Below are positions 29,630 through 40,348 of a DNA stretch of 64,000 nucleotides, one piece after another. Every line of letters starts with the position of its first letter. Position 1 is the first letter of the stretch. The position numbers and the translations under genes are program-made. This DNA comes from Actinomucor elegans. Lineage: Eukaryota; Mucoromycota; Mucoromycetes; Mucorales; Mucoraceae. Under the pieces are notes generated by a model. That model worked only from the letters and a program-made list of their open reading frames with translations, did no database searches and was not told the DNA's origin. The stretch covers positions 330,501 through 394,500 of the forward strand of contig JAMSLZ010000013.1 of assembly GCA_026027325.1 (NCBI GenBank). The letters are read 5' to 3'.

Positions 29630-29977
29630 TTAACAAACCTTTGGAAGATGATACACGTAAGAAATTGATATTGGAATGCGAACGTCCAGGCGATTTTTTC
29701 CTAAAAAATATTCCATCGTATTCTCTTCAGTATTGCATAAGGTATATATAGGACTTTCTGCTGTTTCAATCCTGTGGAAATATCTAGAATTCGGTGCCTT
29801 TGGCGTAGAATACGATATCATAAGGTTCTTGGAGTAGCATAGGAAAAGACCAAAAGATCTGTGGTAGGTTGGCTGATATATTCGTAATGCGTTGATTTCT
29901 TTTGAGATAGTTTTCAGCCCAATTGGCCTTAGTAGCTTCTCGCTCAAGGAGTTAGCTAGGACATTGAGACTTTGCAA
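29630..29977 (-). pseudogene. LINE C-terminal fragment (possible)
   Basis: An open frame on minus has the look of the region after a LINE reverse transcriptase: LRIYQPTYHRSFGLFL, then SPIYTLCNTEENTMEYFL with a CX2C...-type remnant. The match is by eye and weak. It lies about 325 bp upstream, in its own direction, of the A37 tail at 29269-29305. Confidence 0.35.
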
Positions 29978-30069
29978 TAGAAAAGAGTCATATATACATT
30001 TAAAGATTTTTTTTTAAAAAAAAAGCCCAGCTTAATACTTTGTGAAGGCTTTTTTTTAGCTTTTATTAC

Positions 30070-30640
30070 TGCTTAGCATCGGCTCTACATATTGCTAGCT
30101 GAACTTTTTTCTAAATCGACGCCCAGGTTCTTTCATTTTCCCATGATAATTACCTCCAATTCTTTAGTATTGTTTACATTAGCCCTCCTTTCAGCTATCT
30201 GACGCTTCAGAACTGACTAAAGATACACCATGAAGTTGAAGTTGGGACTCTAGAGTGCCAGTATTCAAATCCATGGGTTTGACGCAATTCTTTTCATCAT
30301 CTCGCGTATCTATCAGTATGTTACGAGAAGACGTCTTTTTGGAATATGGAATCCCTATCCTTTCTTTCAATTAGCTTTTTGAGCCAAAGATGAAAACTCT
30401 GATAAAATGTTTATATGTTCGTTTTGGTTTAATGCGTTGTCAACAACAGTTATGAGTTTGAGTCCACCAAATCAAAAGTAACTCCAAATTATCATACCAT
30501 CACCAGTCTACTTCACTTTTGGGACGATGTTCTTTTCGGTATACCTTTCACCAATCTTACATAGCATCCTAGCTTCTCCATCAGCACCAGTGAACAAAAA
30601 GTACGGCTCATTTGACCAAACTGTCGTATTTCCTCCTATA
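30070..30640 (-). pseudogene. Tc1/mariner-type transposase relic
   Basis: On minus: EPYFLFTGADGEARMLCKIG, ERYTEKNIVPKVK, TGDGMIIWSYF, then decayed SPNFNF (DDE-region SPDLNP) and VLKRQIAERRANVNNTKELE. At least ten stops or frameshifts. Inverted terminal repeats were not identified. Confidence 0.7.
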
Positions 30641-30649
30641 ATATCTATG

Positions 30650-31850
30650 CATTAATCTTTATCTGCTACATGTTTTATAGTATGGCTTATACTATAACTT
30701 AAAAGGCTTCCTATTACTACTATATTACCATGTGCCATACGCGAAACCTTAGCTTGCTAGTTAAGTCAATCAATCCCACTGGTAGACGTTGATCGCTATA
30801 TTAACATGGCACAACATTAGGTTAAAAGCAATATAGTAGGATTACTCATAGGTATGAATTAAAAGTACGTTTGATTACACTTAGTGAACTGAGAGATATA
30901 AAAAAGGGAACAATTACTTTTACCATTATACGTTCCTATCTTATAATAAAGGGTTAACAAGTCTCATTCTTTATTCTCTACTAATTCGATATATTCTACT
31001 ATCCGTCAATATGTCTCACAAAATACGTTTTTACACTGACCTAGTGCCCAATTAACATGTTCATAGGCTCAGCGTCGGTATTTCTTAATATGATTATTTG
31101 TTAACTTAGGCTAATAAGTTGCAAAATAAGAACCAAAGCCAAGGCCCTTCACACAGATGATGATAGTATTTCTACAGGTAATGATCATCAACCCCTTTAC
31201 TGATCTTTTTGGTTTCCTCTAGTTGTTTTTGAGGCAAAGAACTATTAGTATGTTATATTTTCTTAATGACATTCTAATTGTGAATCTGGGCAGTCCGACT
31301 ATGGTTGATACCTCACTGAGAAAATATCCAGCTTTTCTAAGGTAGAAAATGTTCCTAGAACTTTTCCTCTTCGCATTGCTTATATGGACCATAATTTTTA
31401 TTCGTTAAATCTGTTAAGGACGTGTTTAATTGATTAGTAGAATGAAGAAAAACTACATCTTTATTGAGAAGTATGACAGAAATTATGCAAATTTTGTTGC
31501 TGAGTAAAAATCAATTGGGTGTGATGAAGGTGTAAGCATACCGTGTGTTCAATTAGAACCGTTAGTAATATTGGTTTTTTACTATAAGTTTGCAGATTCT
31601 TAATATTTATTTTGCGGAAATTTTTTATATTTGCGCATTTAACTCTTTCAAGGATTTTACATACCATGATCTAGCAACGATATACTATCATAATGCATGT
31701 ATTGTTTCAACATCGCTGCCGAGACCCCTAGTACGGAACTAATGGAAGTTGAAAACCAACAAGTTGGCTTATATAACACTGCCAATATCGAGTGATACCA
31801 CTGGGAAATGCCAGGTACAAATGTAAAGCCTACTGAACCCGACATTAAGA
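30650..31850. other. Intergenic region between two transposase relics
   Basis: AT-rich, only short open frames on either strand. No supported feature. Confidence 0.4.
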
Positions 31851-31859
31851 AGCTTATGA

Positions 31860-33050
31860 ACTTAGATAGCTATCGGGGCCATCGCCAAAGTTTGATGAAG
31901 AAAGATAAAGTAACAGAAGCCTTCCATCATCAAAAGAAGAGTAATAATACCAAAAATAAACCGCAGAAAAAGCGCTCGTAAAAAAAAATCCGAGGATCTT
32001 ATCGATCTTGTAATAAAACAAAGAATATCAGCAAGCAAAGTTCGGTTTGTCGTGGATATTGTTAGAAGAACAGCCCAGCATTATGTTAAGTTGTACAGGG
32101 TCAATGAAGAAAGTGTTTAACTGGTAATACAAAGCAGCAAACCAAGTAGACATCAAAGCTCCAGGCATAGCATCCGATTCCTTCTGTGATTTCTATGATA
32201 AGAATTCTGCGACAATAATTCGGTAGGCAAGAGATGTGTTACTAAAAGTTTTCTCAGAAATTGGATCGATTACTTTTCAGGTCCCCATAAACATTTTATC
32301 GACTATGCATTGACTCTCAAGAAGGTTGACAAGCTTATCGCTACGAGAATATCAATTGATAATCTTAATCGACGCAGAGAAAAATCCTTGGGCGTCAAGC
32401 AGATAAGGATATAAGATGGTAAAGTAGCTGCGTTATTATTGATGAAGCAGGGTTTAATACGCACATTCGTCGCGATTCTGGAAGATCAAAGTGAGGAACA
32501 CCTGCTAAGATTGAACTTCCGTCGAACAAAGACATTACAATTACTATCATTGGAATCATTTGTGGAAAAGGAGTGACTGATTTGTCTCTGTGTAAACCAA
32601 AGGCTGTTCAAAAGAAAAATGTTTCTGTTCAAAAGAAGAAAAGAGATAATGGTGAAAGACAAGAAAATTACTGAAGTAAAAGCTAAAGTTAGCACACGAA
32701 GTGAACTTTTTTTTTTGGAGTTCATAACTAGCGTTATGGATACACTTGATAGACAGGGGATGAAGGACTATTACTTTATCATGAATAATGTTACTATTCA
32801 TAAGGCTCCTAATATTTAAAGATTGATTGCGAACTCGGGTATAAAACTGTGTATCTTTCACTATATTCACCATTTCTAAACTCTATTGTGTTGTTTTGGT
32901 TGAAGGTTAAGAGTAGAGTAAAGAGAGATTGTTTAATCGCAGCAGATAGTTTATCTTCTAGAATTATTGAATCAACCGAAAAAGTATCTATTGATGACTT
33001 TAAAGATTGGATTCAGCACTCCTATTCATTTTTGTTAGATGCTTGGTAGT
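31860..33050 (+). pseudogene. DDE (Tc1-like) transposase relic, second family
   Basis: On plus: KVRFVVDIVRRTAQHYVKLY (helix-turn-helix region), IDEAGFNTHIRRDSGRS and KRGTPAKIELPSN (first catalytic Asp), MNNVTIHKAPNI (eroded MDNAxIHK, second Asp changed to Asn), FLNSIVLFWLKVKSRVKRD (eroded NPIELFW), then DDFKDWIQHSYSF. Broken by several stops and frameshifts. It is a different family from the relic at 30070-30640. Confidence 0.75.
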
Positions 33051-33997
33051 TGAGCTATTGCTTGGAATACGCAAAAAAACCAATGATATAAATCCTTCAA
33101 ATATCCTGTTCGTATTTGCTAACTCGTAACGTCTTTATAAACTAGATAGTTAATAGTATTGTGAAAATACTCTTCTATCAGTTTAATAAATTAATATTTG
33201 GGCTATATTATATTTAATTAAAAAGCTCATTACTAGAAGGTATGCCTTTCATTCCATTAAACTGAGTTGAATTGATCAACTGGGCAAAAAAATACATAAG
33301 AGAAATTTGTACTGTAGAATGCTCAGTTTCTAAGAATATGTGGCGCATTTTGTAATAATAATTCGTGCAATCGTAAAAAACTTCTATTGGTACTACGCAA
33401 TATCGAGGTATGAAAAGTATAACTATTAATAAAGAAAAAACATAAACATCGTTCTTTGTCATGCCTAGTATATGAGGTAGCTTAACGTAAGAACGGCTAA
33501 GATAACCCAACTTAAGAATAATATGTCTTCTCATGTATGTCCTGCATTGATGTTACACTATTGTGACAGATTGACTGGGTTGGAGATACAAATGCAATAG
33601 TAGTAATAAGAACAACTCTTTTGAGGAGATTTAGCGTTAATAAACTGAAACCATGCAAATATGTTTTAAACAGTGTAGCTACTCGGCTATCTTCTTATCT
33701 GTAAATATATTATAGATATTAACCGAGCTTCAAAAAATATACCCTGCTACTATACTAAGGCGCGTAGTAAAGTGAAATAATATCCGATTGGTTACATCCA
33801 CTTTGATAGGCTCGCTTAAGTGTGCCCCGAATTTTCTGAGTATCAATCATCGAGGACGGACTCTTTTGCAGAAAGCAATCTGCCTATTCATCCTACAGTC
33901 CGCCCTGTCACTCATATATAAAGTCCTTCATCTCGTTCTTCATTAGAATTTCTCTTTTTCTTTTCCTATACCCATAATCTTATATTAAAACATCAGG
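33051..33997. other. Intergenic region and P450 promoter
   Basis: Mostly AT-rich without supported genes; a minus-strand open frame at 33214-33534 lacks any recognisable feature. CATATATAAAG near 33914 is a plausible TATA box for the P450, 80 bp before its ATG. Confidence 0.4.
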
Positions 33998-35721
33998 ATG
34001 GATTTCGTCGATACGCTTAGCAAATCAGTCCCGATTCACAACGCTATCAAGCTTATTAAGCAACTTCCTATTACTCATCATCTCACCACTTTCTATCAAC
34101 GTTCATCGAGAAATGAACTGGCCTTTGTTGGTGCTGCGACATTTCTCACGTTGTATAACATCTCTTCCTATATCCAATCGAAAAGACAAAAGTTGAATTT
34201 GCCTCCAACTGTTCCATTCGCTCTTCCACTTATCGGCCATCAGTTGTATGCCATGCTAATGCCCAACAAATTTATTGACTGGTGCAATAATACGTATGGA
34301 GAGATTTACACTTTGCAGCTCTTTGGGAATCCGGTTACAGTTGTTAACGGCAAATGTGGTGAGCAAGCACTAAAAGCTGAAGCTTCAGATTTATCACTGG
34401 AACATGGTATACTTAGAGGTACAAATGCTGAGAAAAGATAAATCAATTGAGCAATATCCTAACTATGACATATTTGTTAGACATCCTCTTCTTTCACTAT
34501 GTCTTTGATCGGTATACTATGGAGATTGGTTTCAATGTCAATCCTGCAGTCGCCAAAATGACCATTGGTAAGCAACACATGGCTCGTTATGTTCCAGGTA
34601 TTATACGGGGCCTTGATAATGCCTCCAAGACCTTGCTCAATGCGCGCGAGCCTACGATTATCAAAAAACCTACCATCTTTTTGCAAGATTTTGTTTCATA
34701 TATGACTGTGCCTACTCTAGTTGGTGAAGAAGTTGCAACTAATCCCGAAGTTATTAGATCTTTTTCTGATTTCACTGGCGATATCACTGGCAATGTTGGT
34801 ATCTTTCTCACTGTTCCTGAATCATTACATTATATGATTTTACCTTATTTGCAATCGGTAAGCAAGCACCACAAAATCATGGAGGAACACATTATGCCTG
34901 TTCTCCATCAGCGCCGAGAAAAGATGAAGGCCGCGGAAGAAGTTGGCAAAGAACACGGTCTCGAAAACAACTTTTTACAAGGCTTGATGGAATGGGTCAC
35001 TACTGACGAACAAGGAAATAAGTCGTCTTATACAGATGAACAGCTCAGTCATGCTGTCTTGTTGATTGCTTTTGCTTCTGTTCATACTACTTCGAGCCAT
35101 CTGAGCTATTGTCTTTATTGGTTAATCGCCCGTCCTGATTTGAAGAAAAGACTGATGGAAGAAATTGAACGCGTGTTGCCTGGCGATTCACCTATCACTC
35201 ACGAAGCTTTAGGTCAAATGGAATTTATGAATAACTTGGTGCGTGAATCCCTCCGTCAGGGTACAGACAAATTGGCAAATCGTAAGAAAGCTATGAAGGA
35301 TTTTACTTTTTATAATGGTTATCAGGTTCCTGCGGGACGTGTTGTTGAGACGAACTTGCGCCAATTGAATTTTGGCAGTAATCAGACGAGATCTACTATT
35401 GAAGGTATGGACCCTGACATGTCGCGAAACAAAAGCAGTACAACACCTGCTAAGGACTTCGTTACTTTTGGTATGGGCAAGCATTTATGTCCAGGTAAAA
35501 TGATATATATATAAATAGTGGTTTTAGTAAAAATGTCTTACATTTGAATGCTTATAGGTCGATTCTTTGCCGTTCGAGAAATCGAAATATCTCTTGTTTA
35601 CATTCTCAAGAATTACGATGTCGACACTGTTAGTGGAAAGAAGCCTCATCCTATTGCTAATATTGGTGGCACTATCGCTACAACCTGTGATGAACCATTG
35701 ATTTTCACTCCCAAGAAATAG
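33998..35721 (+). CDS. Cytochrome P450 monooxygenase
   Basis: Exons 33998-34418, 34481-35494 and 35558-35721 give 532 aa. A hydrophobic N-terminal stretch (ELAFVGAATFLTLYNISSYI, about residues 46-65) should anchor it in the ER. The I-helix reads LLIAFASVHTTSSHL, helix K has ESLR (about 395), and the heme loop is FGMGKHLCPGRFF with the axial Cys near 477, split by the second intron. The proline-rich hinge is LPPTVPFALPLIGHQ. Overall style, including NFGSNQTRSTIEGMDPDMS near the meander, resembles fungal P450s often labelled ent-kaurene-oxidase-like; the substrate cannot be told. All phases close and the length is normal. No biosynthetic cluster surrounds it: the neighbours are transposon relics. 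Confidence 0.9.
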
Positions 35722-35984
35722 ACACGTTATTTATTATTATTCATATTATTTATATTTATTATTCGTTATTGATGTATTATTACTCACCTTTGCATTAAGT
35801 TATATTCGTTTTTCTTGAATAAGCATGTATCATTTGATTAGAAGAAAAGCCATGATTAAATAAACGATACAAACTAAATTTTTTGGCGCCAAACCGTAGT
35901 CTCTTTTATCCACTGACCTGCTTTGAATATTATTGTTTACTTATGAGATACGACCTTTGATCGAGATTAGCAATTATCACAAGG

Positions 35985-36825
35985 AAACTTTTCAACATTG
36001 CCAGAACCTGTATTTTTTCAACTGGTAATGCTCAGTTATATATGCAAGGCCGAATAACTTCTGAAGAGTTGCGTGAGACCGCCATTGCTAATAATCTATA
36101 GTCTAAAAGAGAACCAAGATTGAATTAGCATCTGATATCAGCACCTTCAAACAGCTGAAAAACCGAGTTGATGCTGAGGGCCCTATAGTAACCTTTGACT
36201 AAAATACAGATCAATCTTTTGTCACATTTATTGATGAAAATGGACAGCGTATCACGGAGGATAATACAGGAAATATTGTGAGGTTAAACGATATTTATCC
36301 AGCCAGTCTGGCACCAGTAACATCAGTTACTGGATTCCAATAATCCTATTTTTTAACATGAATATGAATAACAAGAACACTACAGAAGAACAATATAAAA
36401 TCAAGATTGCTGCCCTCAACTGTCGCGGTCTTAAGAAAACCAACAAAAAACAAAAACGCCAACAATTTATTCGTTTCCTACGCTTATTAGGTTGCGATAT
36501 TTTATTATTACAAGAAACCATGCTACTGATCCAAAAATCATCGATCAGTTCAATATGCAATATCAAACTAAATCCTCAGTTTAGATAAAACGCTGTGGTA
36601 TAATATCCTTGAATCCTAAATTTAAACTTACATTACTGGCATTCGAACTAGAGGAAGGACGCTACATAATGGTGGAAGTGCAGTTACACTCAAATACATC
36701 ATCTACCAATACTGCTCCACAGAACATAGCCACACTACTTAATATTTATGGACCAGCCTTCAACAAATCCAAAAAAAAAAAAGATTCCAGACTAAACGTC
36801 TCACGAAAAAAGTTATAAAATAAAA
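35985..36825 (+). pseudogene. LINE 5' fragment: end of ORF1 and start of APE endonuclease ORF2
   Basis: About 36200-36343 in one frame gives SFVTFIDENGQRITEDNTGN and ends in a stop; the ORF2-like frame starts with ATG at 36358: YKIKIAALNCRGLKKTNKKQ, RFLRLLGCDILLLQETM (Asn and Glu of the AP endonuclease), then in a shifted frame SLNPKFKLTLLAFELEEGRY and LLNIYGPAFNKS. Frameshifted and cut off abruptly about 10-20 bp from tRNA-Lys. Confidence 0.7.
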
Positions 36826-36829
36826 AGAA

Positions 36830-36902
36830 AGCCCAACGGGGGGGTCGAACCCCCAACCTTGAGATTAAGAGTCTCACGCTCTACCGATTGAGCTAGCTAG
36901 GC
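36830..36902 (-). tRNA. tRNA-Lys (CTT)
   Basis: On minus: acceptor GCCTAGC/GTTGGGC (with G-U pairs), D stem GCTC/GAGC, anticodon stem TGAGA/TCTCA with loop CTCTTAA (anticodon CTT), T stem GGGGG/CCCCC with loop TTCGACC. T-rich sequence follows on minus (Pol III stop). Confidence 0.92.
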
Positions 36903-37450
36903 TTTTTATTTTGACACGGTGTATAAATAAATTGAAGCTACGAAACATTATTTAATCACAGCAGCCAATTAAAACCTTTTGTTGATATTACCGTTACCAA
37001 TGGTTACTGTGTAGAAATATAAGAAAACCATTGGATAAGTTAAAGCTCAGTATATTATATAAATCAAATTATCAATTATCAATAAAAATCGAACCTTTAT
37101 TCTAGTATAAATCTAAAAATTGCTACTCAAGTGTCGAAGCTATTGATAATCACTGAGATTTACATCAATTCCCACACGACGAAGCAAACAAACGACGACA
37201 TCTAGAGCATAAATTCACAAAACACAACACCGCACATAACAATTTTTAAAAACCTTACAATATTTGATATGATACAATCATTTTTAATTTTTTTTTTTAT
37301 TATTATTAGTATTATTATTAATATTAACAAGCACATGTTACCCCAATCGGTCCTTTGAGGCCGACCTTTTGTGTGTTAATAGCTCTACAAAAATATATAT
37401 ATATATATATACTTGTGAACAAATATTCAAATACTCAAAACTATTACACC
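36903..37450. other. Intergenic region
   Basis: AT-rich with a short AT dinucleotide run near 37395. No supported feature. Confidence 0.4.
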
Positions 37451-37956
37451 TGTTGTATTCCACCTACTATCTTGCATCGACATAATAGTAAGGAATCAAC
37501 TGTTCATTTATGTCATACATGGACTCTATCTGATAGCCCAATTAGATTAACGAGGCCTGCATAAATACAAGCGATGTGTCATCCTTAGAACTATTAGCCA
37601 ATAATCATTACAAGAAACACACGGCATCATACTATCGGGTAGTATCGAGTGTATCTCAAGATAAGACCTGAATATCGAATAACGTGTGGGTTATACAAAT
37701 TACAACAATGCGTGGTTGGAAGGCTTATTAGTAGCTGTGCTGGGATTGGACTCCGTTGTACGGCCATGCGTGCTGATAGATTGAATGCTACACTATTAAG
37801 CTCTGATGAAATGTATATAAAGAAGACTTGATTTTGAATTGTGAATAAAGATTAGAATAACTTTTACTAGATCAGGATAGCTGATTCCATTTACTGCCTA
37901 TTCTTTTATTATTGTATTTTAAATTATATCCTTCGTCTTTAGCACCGGATATAACA
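37451..37956 (-). repeat. Family D LTR, intact 506-bp copy (empty site for the Ty3 element)
   Basis: On minus it runs TGTTATATCCGGTGC...GGAATACAACA. It matches 16981-17330 plus 23344-23496 and contains TTGTAATGATTATTGG where the other copy has the Ty3 insertion between two AGGAT. No flanking duplication (ACACC versus GAGCT). Confidence 0.8.
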
Positions 37957-38129
37957 GAGCTCGTCCTTTTATACTTTTCATCTTGCTGCGGTTGACTCTA
38001 ATGATATTGTGAGTATACGTAAGCTAGTAGCTTGTTGACTGCGCGGCTCATAGTGACTTACTGATGTTCCAAGATGGTGATGATGGCCGATATACTGCGG
38101 TACCATATCGGACTGTAAATAAAGGTAGG
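37957..38129 (+). repeat. Repeat F, copy 2
   Basis: Direct copy of 25380-25548, joined without gap to a D element on the left and a C element on the right. Confidence 0.6.
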
Positions 38130-38428
38130 TGTGCTGAACTAAGACTTCGCACATAATAACATAAGTCCGTCTTAAAATAATCATCATCATCATAATGTAC
38201 TCCATTAACAAATATATCTCAACAATCGCCTTACAAACAATATAATTCTGCATCCGAGGTCTTTGTATATACTACTAATTATATACCCGACAGTAATATA
38301 TATAGAGCCTGATTTCATATCCAAAGAAGTTCAGTGAACTAAGAATTATCTTTTACCTTTCTATATACTAAATCATTAGAAGAATTTTAATTGTATTCTT
38401 ATAACGTTTTTACATATTTTTTATAACA
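38130..38428 (+). repeat. Family C LTR, third copy
   Basis: TGTGCTGAACTAAG...TTTTTTATAACA, 299 bp; matches 16535-16830. No matching flanks. Confidence 0.75.
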
Positions 38429-38968
38429 GTTATATTTACTCTATGTAACCACTACCCAGCCCATTAATAACAGAAGGCTGGCAGTAGTAGAATTTACATC
38501 TCTTTTGTTTTCTGTCTCGTTAATTAAACACACACAACTAATTACGAATATCTCAGGAAGCATCTCAATCTGTTCTACTAGTGGAACTGTTTGGAAATAC
38601 AGGCCCTAGTGTATTTCAGTAGTTTACTTCATTAGTAAATGGGAATCAATTATATTATCGGCAGTTATTCAGTATCTACTACGCTTGAAAAATCCTTTTC
38701 AAGAAATGACGCGTATAATCTTGTAATTTGACCAAGCATTTTCTTTCAAGTATCAGTAAACCATCCTACCAATACGAATTCAGTTATTTTTGACTTTGTT
38801 TTCATTGTATTTTTTAGAACACACACTTATTTTGTTGAGCCATTCACTTCCAATTCATTTAAGTAGACAAAAAGGTATATTGTAATAAACTCAGTCAGCT
38901 GTAGATATTGTAAACATACAATGCTACTCATAAAATAAATTGTAGATTATACAACGTATAGCTTCTGT
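38429..38968. other. Intergenic region downstream of the OCA1-like gene
   Basis: AT-rich; nothing supported beyond the 3' flank of the neighbouring gene. Confidence 0.4.
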
Positions 38969-39802
38969 TTATATACCCCACTTCGGTTTATTTGTAGGTA
39001 TCGCCACAAGATCCGTATCAAATAACTCAATAAACTGTTCATTCAATAATCTGACTTTTGGGCCTGCATATCTACGATATTCCTCGAATATAGACGTTAA
39101 ATTCCATCGCTGTAACTTTCTCATACACCCTACAATTGTGCCTAATAATAAAAAGTTAATTCATTCGTAAAAAAAAGTGCGTATCGTTTTTTTTACCAGT
39201 TCGATGTCTTCCAAGATTACACATAATCATCATGGGATAATTCGACGGATTTAGAATTAAATCAAGTGCTTGTAATACTGCTTCTTCTGTTATCGGGTCC
39301 CATGCATTTACAGAAGACACGACACCCAAGTGGTGCAGTTGAATTTCTTGATCATCAATGAAATCTAAACTAAATACATTTTGAGTATCTTTCTATAGTA
39401 AAACTGCTGTTTACTACTTTACAATCGTTGGTTTGGTTCTTCAGGTGCTAGCCATGCAATAGTTTTGAGACCGAGCTTCTCGAGAAATGGAAAGTTGAGT
39501 TCGTTGGGTTGACCCGAGCGATACAAATCTTCTTCAATCATGCCAAAATTCTAGACAAAATGGTGTAAGCCTAGAAAAAAAACAAAGACATCAAATAGAT
39601 TTTGTTTACCACTGGAGGAATAAAGTGCTGTGAACTCATTTTGTTGAATTGATGTAATTGGTTTTGAAGTAAGATATGTCTTAGCTCACTTTCATCTGCA
39701 AAAGAAAAAATCGCTGATTTTGAAAACGTTTAAAAGGGTATACCTTTCCACAAATTTACCAATTTCCTTCGCTAGATTTTTCAATAGATCTCGGTCAAAC
39801 AT
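38969..39802 (-). CDS. OCA1: Oca1/Siw14-type atypical dual-specificity phosphatase
   Basis: Exons on minus: 39760-39802, 39610-39695, 39423-39550, 39197-39369 and 38969-39141, 200 aa. The domain starts [20 protein letters not shown], continues [15 protein letters not shown], and has the CX5R loop [13 protein letters not shown] followed by [34 protein letters not shown]. This is the fungal and plant PFA-DSP family; relatives cleave inositol pyrophosphates (Siw14) or act in oxidant-induced cell-cycle arrest (Oca1). The loop GRHRTG favours Oca1 over Siw14, but the exact paralogue is uncertain. The first two exons give a short helical N-terminus ([14 protein letters not shown]). Introns are 53-64 nt. 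Confidence 0.87.
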
Positions 39803-40348
39803 CACATCAGTTAAATAATCTGTGCTCAGAAAGAAATACTAGGTCTACTAGAAACCTTATTAAAGAAGAGATATGTTATTTTCTTTTTCTTATACTGGAA
39901 AATGGAAAGACTCCCCCTTTTTTTATTATTGATGTATACCTTCTAAATACCCTCATTTGGCAGGTATGATAGCTTATATGTATATAGGAAAATATTATTA
40001 ATTTGAGAGTATCACTACATCGAGAGCCTACTATATATGTGAGCCTGAACGACTTATACTGCACGTACATTTGATATGGAGAGCGGTTGTTCTAAAAGTA
40101 ATTATTGAGAGCTGGTGTATACAGACCAAGTTTTAACAGCTACATATTGTTATTTGCCCAAATTCGATAGCTAAACGTTGCTCCACTGAATATCAAGCCC
40201 ATTGACTTTAAGTATGGTTTGAAAAAATACGTTTTATCACCCGAAAGAGGTCCCATTGCTCGTGACTGGTTTGTAACTGCTTTAACATGACACTCAATTT
40301 TTCCAAACATCTTTGTTCTTTCTCTTCTACTAAACAACGACCAAGGCG
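39803..40348. promoter_or_regulatory. Divergent intergenic region between OCA1-like and CFT1
   Basis: 546 bp separate the two start codons, so both promoters must lie here. AT-rich in the first half, mixed in the second. No specific site can be claimed. Confidence 0.4.

Noticed and set aside
32486..32873. Minus-strand frames of 79 and 105 codons
   Set aside because: Antisense to the plus-strand transposase relic, which has recognisable catalytic blocks.
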